Of a stretch of 64,000 nt of DNA, positions 30,728-43,406 are shown in pieces. Source of the DNA: Hirsutella rhossiliensis. Lineage: Eukaryota > Ascomycota > Sordariomycetes > Hypocreales > Ophiocordycipitaceae. The notes below the pieces were generated by a model. That model had not been told where the DNA came from. It saw only the letters and a program-made list of their open reading frames with translations, and did not search any database. Numbering within the stretch: the stretch's first letter is position 1; every line of letters begins with the position of its first letter. The stretch is from the NCBI RefSeq assembly GCF_020360975.1, contig NW_025408671.1, positions 3,100,001 to 3,164,000 of the forward strand, in the 5' to 3' direction. Position numbers and translations under genes: made by a program.

Positions 30728-33700
30728 CACCTGCTGACATGTCCCTCTGCCTCGCACAGCAAGCCCGGCCAAGCCCGCGGCGCCTGGCGCACGCTGCAGC
30801 CCCGATTTCCAAGGGACTTCTCCAAGGGCTGCCCCGCGGGCCGTCATTGGCCGGCGCACCAACCCTGCGCCTCGCCTTTGCTGTGGCCCCGGGCCCGGGA
30901 TGATTGGCAGCACCGAGTTATGCGTTCGCGGTACGTACTCTGCGCAAGGCAGTTCCTTAAAGGTACCTAGGTACTTAGCTTATGTATATGCACATACAGC
31001 ATGTAACACCCAGCATTCATGCACCGTTTTCTGCATAAGGCACTGGAACAGAGGTACTGAATAAGTACTCGGTACGAGGCATCCCCGTCTTCAGCCCGGG
31101 AGATGCTGCGCCAGATCACACTCCCGTGCTCCGCCGGCCTCCAGCGAGAGCCGCTAGTGGGAAAAGGGAGGGAGGGGACCGACAAAAGCATGGTCGACGT
31201 CGGGCATCACATCGCCACCTCCACACCCCCTTCAATCTGTAGGTGAAAAGTAGTGTCAAGTACCTGTTCTGTAGAGAATGACTATACAAGATATTCGGCG
31301 GCTGCCGACCACATTTGCAGGGTATAATCACACCGGCATGCACCAATGCCGCAGAAACCTTCCAAACAGACGTTCACTCACCTACCGTCGGGTGTGGAGC
31401 ACTTTGAAAGTATGCACCAACTTGCTCTACAGATGATTTATGTTCCGGCACAGAACGCACAGGCGGCGGATGCAGAGGTCGTGCGCTGGCCATCTCCATG
31501 ACGAGAGAAAAAGCTTCTTTTGGTGGGTGAGGTGCTGTGCAGGCATATTGGCCATTAGACCACGACGGCCTCGCTTCCTCCATTTACTCGCCATCGATTT
31601 TTCTCGTCTTGCCTTGCGAGGCAACACGGACAATTAGCCCATCGCTTCTTTGCCCGCTCGAGCTGCGGGCTCTGCACTGTGCCGTGCCCAGCGCCACATT
31701 CCGACGTTTCACAACCTCCCCAAAAGACTTTGAGTGCTCGCCTCGATTCACCGACGATGCTCTGTCCTTGGCTAAAATTGGCCTGTTTCACGACTCTGGC
31801 GCATTTCCCCTTCCCTCTCCCTCTCCCTTCCTCCCTCTCCTTCACCGGAGCTTGACGTATTGTACCTTGTAATAAGAGCAACCTTTGATAAATGTCATTT
31901 TGCCAGTCTCCGTGCAATTACTGGGAGTGAGAGTCTTATGCACCCACACCCTAGCGGTCAACGGATTACGAGTCCAATCTAATACTCCTGCTCTGCATTA
32001 GTACCACCGCGCGTGGAGGTCAGAATTACAGAGTGTTGGCGCGGAGCCTGTTGTAGGTAAATGGCGGTACGGCAAGAATGCGCAGCAAGGGTGGCAGAGC
32101 TGCTCCCTGTCGGCCGCTCCCTCGCGTAAGTTTCGTTAGACAGGTGATCGGTCCTGTTTTCTTGTTGCTCAAATATAGTACGCATGGCGACCGTGGCCGG
32201 AATTGCCTCTCGCCGACCACCTCGCCTTCTAACAAGGAGCGGACTCACCCGGTTGCCCGCCAGGTGGGCTCGGTGCTCGTCGCCAATGCAGGCCTCAAAA
32301 CGGCCAATGCTTCGCCACCCAGGGCTAAATATACTTCGTTCATGTCCGCCCATCGCAAGGTGGCTGCGCTGCTATCCATGCAGTACAGGACGCCGCACGT
32401 ACGGAGCACTTTCCCTTCCGACTGGTGCGCTTCGTATGCCGTCGCCATATGGCCTACGGCGGCTACCATCTCGGCATGTAATGGATATAAGTCCCATTAC
32501 GTGGATGCGATACCTTGGACGGAAGGGCGGACGGAAGTATTCTAAAGGCAGGCACAAAGTACGGAGTACTGCATGCGTGCCCAGCCGGCGGGACGGAGGC
32601 AAAGTCCAGGGTACATTTATATAGGCCAGAGTGCAGACGCTAGTACTCCGTACAGTGGGTGATGGGTGACCTGCCCGGCTCTCTCTGTCTCTAGCTCGAC
32701 AGCCCTCCGATGCCAACGTCGGCATGCGATTACGCACGAGCTCTCGACGGGGGCAAGGCGGCCGCGCACCATCTTCCGGACATATGATCGGCGGTCGAAC
32801 AAGCCGTGACTTGTCATGACGCACACGCAGGGGCGCACGCACACGCAACTGGCCAGGCCGAGGCGGGATCAGCACCTCATGTAGGTCCCTGGAGCGATAT
32901 GCGCGCGTGTATGCATGAATGTACCTGCCTATTCCCTCTGTTAGCCGTCGTAGTGGATTCTCGAGACTCTTTCATCTCGAGTGCCGTGCTTCCCCAACCT
33001 ATCTTTGCCTGACCAACCCTCGCCGGGGCTAGCATGTACGGCGGTACGTGGAGCACCGCGAGCCAGCATTCATTTGTTGGGCAGTGGGCAGTGGGCAGTG
33101 GCAGGACTTTTGGCTCCATGACTCCTCTGGCGAGCCTGGTTGCCTGCCCTGGCCCAGGCAGGGTGCGTCCTCGTACTTGGAAGAATATTCACGACTTCTT
33201 TTGGTGCTGGCTGCATGTCAGCCCTTGCTTGCTTCCATGCTATCCAAGCCTTGCTGAGTCGGGGGCGGAGGGCGAGTGGTGGGGCACCGTGGCCTTTGGT
33301 GGTGAAGGAGGATGGAGAACGAGAACCCATCGCAGAAAGACTTTTGGTAAGCCTCGGTCTGCGATTCGACGCCCAAGCGACCGACACCCACGTAGCCCAC
33401 GGTTGATGCCTTGCCCCTCGCCTTGCCTGCCTGCCCTGAAACCCGCCGAGTCGTACATGCGTGGGTATTCGTACATGGCGACGAGGAGCACCAAGAGAGA
33501 GAAGAGAGAGAGAGATGGGATGCAAGGAGCGCAAGCCTGGTCGGCCAGCACGTCACGCTAGAGGTACCTGCCTGAGGTAGCCGCAACGTAGAGTACAACA
33601 TGTAGTATTGTGCGAGAGCAAATTGCCTCTACTCAAGGTAAGTAGGTAGGCAGGTAAGGTACCTAGGTAGGTAGGCAGGTACTGTACAGCCCATGCTGTA

Positions 33701-34424
33701 TGTACCCAACTCGTGAGCCGTACGGGGCGGCGCAAAAAACAATGTGCGAGCCAGTCTGCCTGCGGCGGACGCTGATGAACGCCTCAAAAACTTGGGTTGA
33801 GATCCGTCCACTTATTGAATGGTGTGTGACCAGCGGCCTTGCGTGGGACTCGAGGTCGCACAGAATTGGCCCGGGGGTGGTGGCATGTATATATAAAGTA
33901 CCGCCCATCGTCCACGAGGAGCCGCACCCCGCCAGCCGTCGAGGCTGCGGGCGCTTCGGCGCTAGTAGAGACCTTGCGAGTACCTGGACCTCTAGTGCCG
34001 TCCAACCCATGCGCCTGCACCAGAGTGGACGTATCGAGCCAGGCCAGGGCCGTCGTCTCGGGGGGCGCCAGGACGTTTCTTCTTCTCCCGGCGTCTGGGA
34101 ACCATGCCTTGCCTTTCTCTACCTACCTCACCTCACCTTGGCCTCTTCTCTTCTCTTCTCCTCCAAACTGCCCCCGTCTCCACGTCGTCTCTCGCGAGAC
34201 CGGCCGTCTCTCGTTGCCCGGCGACTGACGCTTCTCTCGGTCGCCTCTCCCTCGAGCCCCCATCTCGTCAAAGCATCCCTCTGGACCATTTCAGACCATT
34301 GGCTTCAGTCCGCGCTCACACACACTTTCCCTCACCCTCTTCTCACTCACTCACACGAGCCCCGGGCATGCCTTCTCACGTCGCCCGCTGCACCCCACGG
34401 CCACGAGAGTGATCAGTCGGCGCC
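30728..34424. other. Gene-poor region between the MULE and SNT2
   Basis: About 3.7 kb without a supportable gene. Short frames on both strands lack motifs and splice logic. Features seen are GGGCAGT x3 at about 33079-33100, a GTAG/GCAGGTA-rich stretch at 33638-33685, and a possible decayed tRNA at 31930-31990 (see findings). From about 34080 the plus strand becomes pyrimidine-rich, as expected for the SNT2 promoter and leader. Confidence 0.45.
33638..33685. repeat. GTAGGTA/GGCAGGTA short tandem repeat
   Basis: Imperfect 4-bp and 8-bp periodic repeats (AAGTAGGTAGGCAGGTAAGG, then CTAGGTAGGTAGGCAGGTA). Similar AGGTAGGTA bits occur at about 11178 and 30960, so this may be a genome-wide low-complexity motif. 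Confidence 0.6.
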
Positions 34425-37400
34425 ATGGCACAGCAGAATGTTTGTTTCCTCTCCTCGGTGCTAATGTTTTCAATTCGCCCTCGAAGCCCTTTTTTTCCCG
34501 CGCTGTCAGGCCCCGTTCCCGGGACCCTGTGCTCGCACGCATTTTCCCCAAGTCGTCGGCACGGCTGACACGTCGAGCAGGACTCTAAGGCCACAGGCGC
34601 CGACGCCCTGCCAGCGTCCGAGTCAGCGAGGGCCTCGTCTGGCTCAGATACCGCGGCCAAGGACCCGGGTGCTGAAATGGCTGCACCCTACGGCACGCGC
34701 TCCCGCAACAGAACCAGCAACGCCCGCCCCAATTACGCAGAGGACAAGGATATTGACATGGACAATTACGACTTTTATCGCGGCAAGGATGGCCACGAAG
34801 GCTCCAAGAAATCGGCACGGCACGCCCTCGCGGCGGCCACGCATGCCGATGCCCCTCCACGCAATGGCGGCGGGTCGCGCAAGTCGGGCGTAGACGACGG
34901 CCGAGCGGCTGGACCGTCGCAGAATGGCTTCAAGGACCAGAATTCCACCGCCAACAGTGGGAATGGTGGTGGCGGCGGTGGTGCCACCGGTGCATCGCAA
35001 GCCGCGCCCCCTTCTGGTGCATCGCAGTCATCGCGCAAGCGCAAGGCCGCTCCAGCCGGGGCGACAAGGCGGGCCAGCAACGCGGTGCAAAGCACGGGAC
35101 CGCCGCTGCGCGAGACCAACATGATGACTTTTGAAAGGTGCAACTCGTGTCTGGACCAAGAGCGGTTGATAGCCGACGATGGGACGGTGCTGGAGTTGAA
35201 TGGTAAGTCGTCGAACCCCCATTCCCCCCGGTACCAGCGGCACGGCGAGGGTCCACCCACTCGGAGGGCAATTTAGGAGCTGCGTGTGTCCTCGGGGCTG
35301 CCTAGCCATGTCGTGCCGCCAAATTTCAAAGTTTGTTGCAGCACGACTCAGCACAGATCAGGGCAGCCAGCGCCGGGCACCAACAAGAACCCAAAAAATT
35401 CAAGCCCCCAGCCGCCGCGGGTTGTTGGAGTGCCTTTTTAGCAGGTCGGGGCTGACAAGCAGCGCGATGCAGATCACGTGTACTTGGTGTGCGAGCCGCC
35501 GGGCGAGCCATACTACCTGGGCCGCATCATGGAGTTTCTGCCCGCGCAGAATGACGGCTCGACGCCGGTGGACTCGGTGCGCGTCAACTGGTTCTACCGG
35601 CCAAAGGACATTGGCCGCAAGGCCAGCGACACGCGGCAGCTCTTCGCGACAATGCATTCCGACGTTAGCCCGCTGACGGCGCTGCGCGGCAAGTGCCGCA
35701 TCATGCACCGCGGCCAAGTCGACAACATGGACCAGTTCCGCAAGACGCCCGACAGTTTCTGGTTCGAAAAGCTCTACGACCGCTACATCCAGAAACAATA
35801 CGATCTGATTCCGACGTCGAGCATCGTCAACGTCCCCGACAAGGTCAAGAAGGTGCTCGACGACCGCTGGAAGTACGTCCTGGTGGAGCAGGGGCGTGGC
35901 AAGGAGCTCACTAGCGCCGTCAAGCTCTGCAAGAGATGCAGCGGGTATTGTGCAAGGTACGTACCCGTCCCTCCACCTGCCGACATGACACACTCGTCAG
36001 AGGTACCTCGGCCAGGTACCTCGGCCCCCGTCACAACGTCAGTCGAGATGGCGTGCGACGACGAGGATGGGATACACTCTTCTTCACATGCTGACATGGA
36101 TCCCACCACAGCAATGACTCAGTCGACTGTGCCGTCTGTCACAATACCTACCACATGAACTGCGTCAGACCACCCTTGCTCAAGAAGCCCTCGCGTGGCT
36201 TTGCCTGGTCCTGCGCCGCATGCAGCAGAGCCCAGGAGCGCAAGCTCGAGGCCCGCAACACGCCCAACGGCGCCGGCGATGTCGACGACGACGAGTTTGT
36301 CGACGACGACGACGACGAGGCACACGGTATCAGCACCGACCGCACCACTCCCGCCGACGATGACTCCAACCCCCAGGCCACCGCCCAGCAAATCTGGCAG
36401 GCCAGCATGTGGCCCTGGCGCTACCTCGGCATGCACTGCAAACCAGAGGACGCGCTCGACTACGACGACCGCATTTACCCGCGTGCCAGCACCCGCATCG
36501 GGCCTCGCCACCAAGCCAACGTCGCCCCCTGGCCGGGCCGCCCCGTGCAATACGTCAAGCCCGTCGAGGTCAAGAAGGGCGCCAAAGGTCCCAAGATGTC
36601 CAAAGAGGCGCAAGATGCCGAAAAGGCCCTCCGTGGCAAGCGGCCGAAATGGGTCCAGGATCAACCTCCCGGATACGTGGCGCGCGGCGAGGATCACGAT
36701 GAAGACGACCCAAAGGCGACGTCTACACTCTTGTGGAGGCCCCCGTCTTCCGACAACGACATCCGCAGCAACAGCGTGGAGGACTATGTGAAGAAGGTGC
36801 AGAGCATGGCCAAGAAGCTCAGCTTGCCCGAACGCTCCACCAATCTCCGTGACGCAGCACTCGAGACCCTTTTCCGCCACGAATACGACGTCCCAGGGGC
36901 CCTTAAGGCTCTCCCGAACATCGAGCGAGAAGCGTTCAAGGAGCCGAACCTGACTGCGGCAGAAGTGAAGAAGTTCGAGGAAGGGGTTTCCAAGTATGGG
37001 TCTGAGCTGCATCTGGTCATGAAGCACGTCAAAACCATGACCCCGGCACAGGTAGTTCGTTTCTACTACACCTGGAAGAAGACGGAACGCGGTCAGCAGA
37101 TATGGGGCAGCTTCACTGGGCGAAAGGGCAAGAAGCAGGCCAAGCGCGCCGAGGCGGCCGCATCAAAGTTCGCCGATGACGTGGCAGACAACGACGACGA
37201 TTCCGCCTTTGACAGCGCCAAGGCGACAGAGAAGAAGCGCTGCTTCGTTTGCCAGTTTTGCTCGACAACCAGCTCTCGCCAGTGGCGAAGGGCACCCACC
37301 GCCCCTCCGGGCGTCGCTGGCGACCACGGCGCCAAGGCTGCCGCCAAGGACAAGGGCAGTCAATTTGTGGTTGCGCTGTGCCGGAGGTGTGCCGAGCTGT

Positions 37401-40035
37401 GGCGGCGGTATGGAATACGTTTCGAGGAAATGGAGGAGGTCGCCAAGAAAGTTGCCCAGTCTGGCGGGCGAGCATGGAAGCGCAAGCAAGACGAGGAGCT
37501 CCTGAAGGAGCTGCAAGCTGCCCAGGAAATGGGACTGATGACCCCGGATCGAGACATGACCCCATTGAGCGGTACCATCCCTGCCGCCAGCCAGGAGCCA
37601 CCTCGAAAGAAGCTCAAAAATGCTCCCTCAGACAACTGCAAGGACAAAGACAAGGAGTCCAGGGAAAAGGAGAGAGAAAAAGAGAAAGAGACCAAGGACA
37701 ACAACAAGGACCCCGAAACTGCCTGCTCAGATGGAGGTGGCTCCGTCTCCGGCCTGTCCAAGAAGAAGGACAAGCCCGCCGATACCACGCCCATCCCGGA
37801 GATGCCCAAGCCGCGCACGCTGCCGTGTGCCATTTGCGACCAGATGGAGCCCCTCGGAGATCAGCATGTGTCATGTAGGGAGTGTCGCCTGACTGTCCAC
37901 CGGAACTGTTACGGCATCGTGGACAACCGCATCCAAGGCCAATGGACCTGCGATATGTGCTCCAATGACAAGAGCCCGCAGGTTTCAATCGTGAGTCTTC
38001 GGCGTGACGATGCTCCCAAATCCCCTCTTTCTAAACCATCGCTCACAACGACTTTTAGCAATACAAATGCGTCTTGTGTCCTGTGGAGCACACGGAGAAA
38101 GACTTTGTCGAACAGCCCAAGCTCACCCACCATAAGAAGAAGATGTCAGAAAAGGACCGCGAACGCGAAAAGATGGAAGTGCAGCAGGCACGTAAGGCAG
38201 CCGAGTACTACCGCAAGAAGCAGGAAGAGATGAATCGGCCGGTGAATCCGAGAGAGCCCCTGAAGCGCACGGCCGACAACAATTGGGTCCACGTCACCTG
38301 CGCAGTCTGGACGCCAGAGGTCAAGTTCGGAAACGGTAAAGCCCTCGAGCCTTCGGAAGGGGTCCCCTCGATACCGCGGTCGAGGTATGACGAGACTTGC
38401 CAGGCCTGCAACCAAAAGGGCGGCGCATGCGTCTTTTGCCACCAATGCCGCACACCATGTATGCCGACCAGCGCCTTGAACTTGAGGTGGAGTCGTCGAT
38501 GCTAACGGAAGACTGCAGACCATGTGGAATGTGCGCGACAGCATGGCCACCTACTCGGCTTCGATGTCACCCCGGTGAAGAGTTCTCGGCGCGACCAGTT
38601 CAACATTGTGACGGTCGGTGGAGAGAGCGGAACCATGTCTGCCGTGGTCTGGTGCAAGGACCACGTGCCGACAAAGACAGTGGCACATCGGATGCACGAT
38701 GTGGTCAGCGAGGCGGGGCTGAATGCGCTGCAGCTTTACGTGCAAAACTACAAGCAAGCCGACCGGACCCTGACAGGCACGGTTCGCAAGGCAAACCTGA
38801 TGATGAATGCTGCCAAGACGTCGGGGGCTCCTGCACAACCCGGGGGCTCTCGGCGGACTTCGACGACGACGACGACGATGACGACCGCTGCTGCTGTGAA
38901 CGGCTCGGGACCACACGCGCGCTGCGAGATGACCGAGGCGGCATCGAACGCGCAGCAGCCCGGAGACAAGGTCTGCATCACCTGCGGCATCGACGTGACG
39001 CCCAAGTGGTGGCCCATCGATGACTCGCTGGAGCGTAGGCTCACCAACGGCCATCATGGCGTCATTGGATCCGAGGCACAGAAGTTTGTGGAACAGAGGA
39101 AATTCCAGTGCCACAAGTGCCGTAAGGCTGCTCGCACTCCGAAACCGTATGTGCCGGGGCCTTCACCACCGGCTAGCGAGCCTCCCCGCGTCCACGCACA
39201 GGCAAACGGGCAGGCGGTCGGAGTGTCGCCGTTGCGAAGCCCGCCGCCAGCCCCATCCGACTTTCGGCCCATTCGTCCTGAGATCCACGCCCTCCTGCAT
39301 CACCCGGCCTCCCACCCACCGCCTACGCCGGCGCCGGCGCAGCCGCCACCGCCACCTCTTCCTCCTGCCCTCTCTCCCGCCGCGTCGTCGACCGCAGCGC
39401 CGCCGCACACCGCAGCGCATGTCATGGGACCACGCCCAACACCCGTGTCGCATCCATATGCGGCGGCTCCGCCGCCCAGACCGGCACCGTACAACGACTG
39501 GAGCCATCAGCCGGGACTGAGGCACGCATCGCCCCCTCGGCATCTCAACGGAGGCCCTCCTTCGCTACTCAACGGGCCTCCGCCGCCCATGGCGAATCTC
39601 TCATCGCTTCGACCTCCGGCAATATCAGGGCCTCCTCCTGTCGCGCCCCTTTCAGGGGGCCATCACCATCCGCACGGCTCTCCCTTGTATGGGAACGGCG
39701 TGCCTCTGTCTCCTCGACGACAGAGTGGGCCGCCTCCGCCTGCACCGTATGTACCCTCATACCATGGAGGTCCGGTTCATGGAACGCCAGCACCGCACAA
39801 CGCGTCGCCCGGCTTGAGCAACGGAGCGCCCCCTCCGCCAAGGCCCGATGCATTCTCGCATGGCTTGCATCCGCAAAGATCGCCGTTCGCAGGCCCTCAT
39901 GGAAGCCCCCCCGTGTCGAGAAACGGGCAGTTGCCGCCACACGAGCCAGCGGGGCCGATGGGGCCGCGAGCACCCGAGAGCAGACCTGCCAGCGGCGCAA
40001 GTGCAAGCCCGTCACTGCGTAACCTGCTGTCTTGA
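34425..40035 (+). CDS. SNT2: SNT2-type BAH/PHD/SANT chromatin protein
   Basis: Nuclear chromatin reader; in yeasts Snt2 works with Ecm5/Rpd3 or Lid2. Exons: 34425-34439, 34581-35202, 35473-35956, 36112-37990, 38059-38458 and 38519-40035; all phases fit and the product is 1,638 aa. Exon 1 (MAQQN) plus exon 2 is preferred because the frame upstream of the conservative ATG at 34677 reads DSKATGADALPASES without stops. Domains in order: BAH (DHVYLVCEPPGEPYYLGRI), first PHD (CKRCSGYCASND ... CAVCHNTYHMNC), ELM2-like region, SANT (PAQVVRFYYTWKKTE), a GATA-like CFVCQFCSTTSSRQWRR, second PHD (CAICDQMEPLGDQHVSC), an extended PHD (NNWVHVTCAVWTPEV ... CVFCHQCRTPYHVEC), a late Cys pair (CITCGIDVTPKWW ... 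CHKC) and a P-rich tail. The 270-nt intron 2 acceptor at 35472 was chosen because only it keeps frame and gives LNDHVYLV. Confidence 0.92.
36001..36026. repeat. 13-bp tandem duplication in an SNT2 intron
   Basis: AGGTACCTCGGCC occurs twice back to back inside the 155-nt intron 35957-36111. It helps explain the unusual length of that intron. Confidence 0.8.
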
Positions 40036-41533
40036 TATTGCAGGCAGCGAAGACCCTTCCTGCACGCAACGCCTGGGCAGGTCGACTGGGCTCGCAATAC
40101 AAACTTTGCAAGAGATTCCTCTTGCACCCCCTAACAGCGACAAGTCCCTTTTTTGACTGTATCGACAGGTAAAGCAGTTTGCCTGGGAAGAATCGATGGC
40201 GGCATGCTTCATCGGTCCGGAGAAGGCTGCTCTACCTGTTTTGGCGCTCGAGCAGGACAGGCGGCTTGGATTCAGCAAGCTCATGTAGAACTAGATCAGC
40301 AGGGGACAGATAGAAGGGTCCCCTTGTTAGAGAGGCATACAGGCGCAGGACGGTACAAGTACTCAGTGTCCGTACACTTGATTATGGATTGGGGTAGCAA
40401 ACCCCTTGGGGAGTGTTGAAGTAGGACAGGCAGAGTACCTACCAGTCAAGATAACAGATGACAATTAAATACAGCTGTGCCGGCGGCGTGACTGGTCGTG
40501 ATGATACATTCGTTACTGTACCGTCCATTTCCCAGCTATGCCTGCTCTCTCCGTCAAAGCAAATAAGAAGCCGGTAGGTTTTTTGTCCGTTTAATAGCCT
40601 AAGACACAACGAGATGGGTGTCTACACAGTCTGTACTCACACTGTGAATACGGACTTGGGACTGTATTGGATGACGTGCTGTCGTGGCGGGTGCGTGCGT
40701 AGTTGCGGGGAAGCCACGCGGTTGGCGGCCCCGTTTTTACGGGCCAAGGGTGGTTTTGAGGGGGGACGGGAACGGGAAGAAGAGAGCGAAAAAAGAAGAA
40801 CGAAAAAACGAAAAAGGAATAGAAGTAAAAAGAAAGGAAAAGGAGGGGTCGCCAAGCTTGTGGTGCGCATGCAGATTGACTGACCTTGCGAGACAAAGGT
40901 GGCTGTCAGACGTGCCATGCCAAGGGTACCGGTGCAGGTCCTGGCAAGGTACCGGTACGGACGGCGGTGATGCGCAGTGTGGCTGACAGCGCGGGCTGTT
41001 TTGAGGCGGTGCAGCCACGCCTTCCTTACCCCGTAGTCAGCGAGCAGAGCGTGCGCCTTGCAGTAATACGTAGTACGAAGTACCTCTGCCCCCTGCGACA
41101 TGGGGCGGAGTACCCGAGTACCGGTCGGCGCAACGTATCCGGACGGACAACTTCCACCACCTGTCGCAAACAGCTTGGGTCTTGTCGCGCCCATTGCTGC
41201 GCTGCTTGTCCTGCGTCCTTGGCAAGAAAACTCCTTTTCGCTCCGGCCCCCCCCCTGACGCACACGCACGCTCTACGACGGGACCGGCGAGCACAGGCCG
41301 ACGAGCACCTACATCACATAGCTCGCTCCATCCATGCAGCGGCGCAGCGCGGAGCTTCGTCAGCCTATCAGCACGTGACGCGAGCTTCGAACCTCGGGGG
41401 TCAAGCCATCACGACCGAACGTCGCCAGCACCAGCAGCAACATCCGTCGTTGGCTATATACGCGGCTTTGATAAAGCAGCCGCTGCGGCCGGAACACGAG
41501 GGGAGGCACTGCGGGCGGCTACTCGGGGTCACG

Positions 41534-41569
<36 letters not shown>

Positions 41570-41594
41570 CACCACCACCATCACCACCACCACC
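40036..41594. other. Intergenic and leader of the kinase gene
   Basis: No gene is supported. An A/G-rich tract lies at 40765-40850. It ends in a (CT)n tract and CAC repeats immediately before the kinase ATG. Confidence 0.45.
41537..41594 (+). repeat. (CT)n and (CAC)n tracts abutting the kinase start codon
   Basis: About 29 bp of CT repeats (41537-41565) are followed by CAC/CAT triplets that run directly into the ATG at 41595. These lie in the presumed 5' UTR. Confidence 0.85.
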
Positions 41595-42939
41595 ATGGCT
41601 CAATTCTTCTTGGACCTCTTCTACTCCCTCGGGAACTGCCTGAATTGCTTCCCCGGCTCCCCCACGCTCAAGGTCAACAACCGGAGCTTCAAGATCCTGC
41701 GCCTCCTCGGCGAGGTAAGCTCCCGTCCATGCATTCTGCGACGAGACGTCCTCGCTGACGAGGCCTTTTGTCGTTGTCCAGGGCGGCTTCTCCTACGTCT
41801 ACCTCGTCGAGGACACGTCGAGCCACCAGCTCTTCGCCCTCAAGAAGATCCGCTGCCCCTTTGGCGCCGAGTCGGTCCAGCAGGCCATGCGCGAGGTCGA
41901 CGCCTACCGCCTCTTCGCCCACGTGCCCACCATCATCCCCGCCGTCGACCACGCCGTCGCCACCGAGCGCGGCGCCGACGAGGCCACAAAGACCGTCTAC
42001 GTCCTGCTGCCATACTACCGCCGCGGCAACCTCCAGGACATGATCAACGCGAACCTCGTCAACCGCGCCGCCTTTCCCGAGAGGCACCTCATGATGCTCT
42101 TCCTCGGCGTCTGCAAGGCCCTCCGCGCCATGCACGAGTACAGGCCCGGCCCCGCCGAGCGCATGGACATGGGCAACGAGGCTGACCTCGACGACGACGA
42201 CGACGGCCGCGGCGGCAACCGGGCCGGCGCCTCGTCGAGTCGCCGCACGGAAGAGGACGAGGAGCCCGAGCAAGAGCGGCCCCTGATGGAGTCGGAGAGC
42301 CGCGTCGGCCGGGGCGGGGCCAAGGTGCAGTCGTACGCCCACCGCGACATCAAGCCCGGCAACATCATGATCGACGACGCGGGCTCCACCCCGATCCTCA
42401 TGGACCTCGGCTCCGTCGCCCCCTCGCCCGTCCCCGTCACCTCGCAGTCCCTCGCCCTGCAGATCCAGGACACGGCTGCCGAGCACTCCACCATGCCCTA
42501 CCGCGCCCCCGAGCTCTTCGACGTCCGCACCGGCACCGTCATCGACACAAAGTCGGACATTTGGTCCCTCGGCTGCACCCTGTACGCCTGCCTCGTCGGC
42601 AAGTCGCCCTTTGAGATGCGCTCCGACGAGACGGGCGGCACCCTCAGCCTCTGCGTCCTCGGCGGCGACTGGCGGTTCCCCGACGAGTCCCCCGGCGGCG
42701 CCAAGCGCATCAACAGCATCGGCCAGGCAAAGGCCCGCGCCGCCGCCACCGCCGCCGACCCGTCCTCGGCCCACGATGCCGGCCCCGGCGCCGTCTCCAT
42801 CAGCGAGCCCATCCGCGAGATTGTCCGCCGCTGCCTCAAGGTCGAGCCCGCCGAGCGGCCCGACATTGGCGAGCTCATTGCTATGGTGGAGCAGGCCATT
42901 GAGCGGCTGCCCGACCAAGACGGCCCAGGGTCCCCGTGA
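41595..42939 (+). CDS. ENV7: ENV7/STK16-type Ser/Thr protein kinase (NAK family)
   Basis: Membrane-associated kinase; yeast Env7 is palmitoylated and acts at the vacuole in fusion control. Exons 41595-41714 and 41782-42939 flank a 67-nt GT-AG intron; total 425 aa. The N-terminus has a paired cysteine site (GNCLNCFPG) suited to palmitoylation. Kinase motifs in order: glycine loop GGFSYVYLV, FALKKI (ATP lysine), GNLQDMI, HRDIKPGNIMI catalytic loop, DLGS in place of DFG, MPYRAPELF and SDIWSLGCTLY. DLGS is typical of the STK16/ENV7 branch rather than a defect. Between the helix E region (CKALRAMHEY) and the HRD loop sits an acidic disordered insert of about 55 residues, larger than in the core fold. 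Confidence 0.93.
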
Positions 42940-43406
42940 CGAAGCGTGCACCCTCTTACTTCCTCATTCTCACATCATCTCACTTCATGTCACGCCTAAC
43001 CGCCATTTTTCTGTTCAATTGTCTCCTTCTTTCTGGGATGTACTGTTCGTTCTGTCACTGTACGGGAGTCATCATGTCATCTATCTGCATTGGCGTTCAC
43101 GGACGGACTATCTCATCGAGGCACGGCTTCGAGAGAAGATGGGCGGGGCGGAGAGCTGTCGGGAATAGCACCACTTTTGCGATTTGCCGGAAGCCAGGGC
43201 AAAGAACTCTCGGCCTGCATGCTCCACTAGACAAAATTCAGACCACTCGCGGTCCCCTGCTTTGTCTCGAATCCCCCGGCGGTCTCGTGGCCCCATACTT
43301 CTGCTGTTGGACCGCCGCTTCCCTAGCCAGTCCGCCATGCGCTTCTTTCTACGCACCCCGCGCATCAGCACGCTGCCCGACAACTACAGACGGCGTCACC
43401 AAGATC
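42940..43406. other. Intergenic, convergent 3' ends
   Basis: The 3' flanks of the kinase (+) and alpha-mannosidase (-) lie here. No coding evidence was found. Confidence 0.5.

Noticed and set aside
31540..31600. tRNA-like GTGGTCTAATGG on the minus strand
   Set aside because: Resembles an A-box, but no anticodon arm, T-loop or acceptor pairing follows at tRNA spacing.
33638..33685. Telomere-like or CRISPR-like repeat
   Set aside because: GTAG-type periodicity is short and imperfect, does not match TTAGGG and has no spacer structure.
41689..42951. 420-codon minus-strand open frame
   Set aside because: Antisense of the ENV7-like kinase; low-complexity G/A/V/L composition with no motif.
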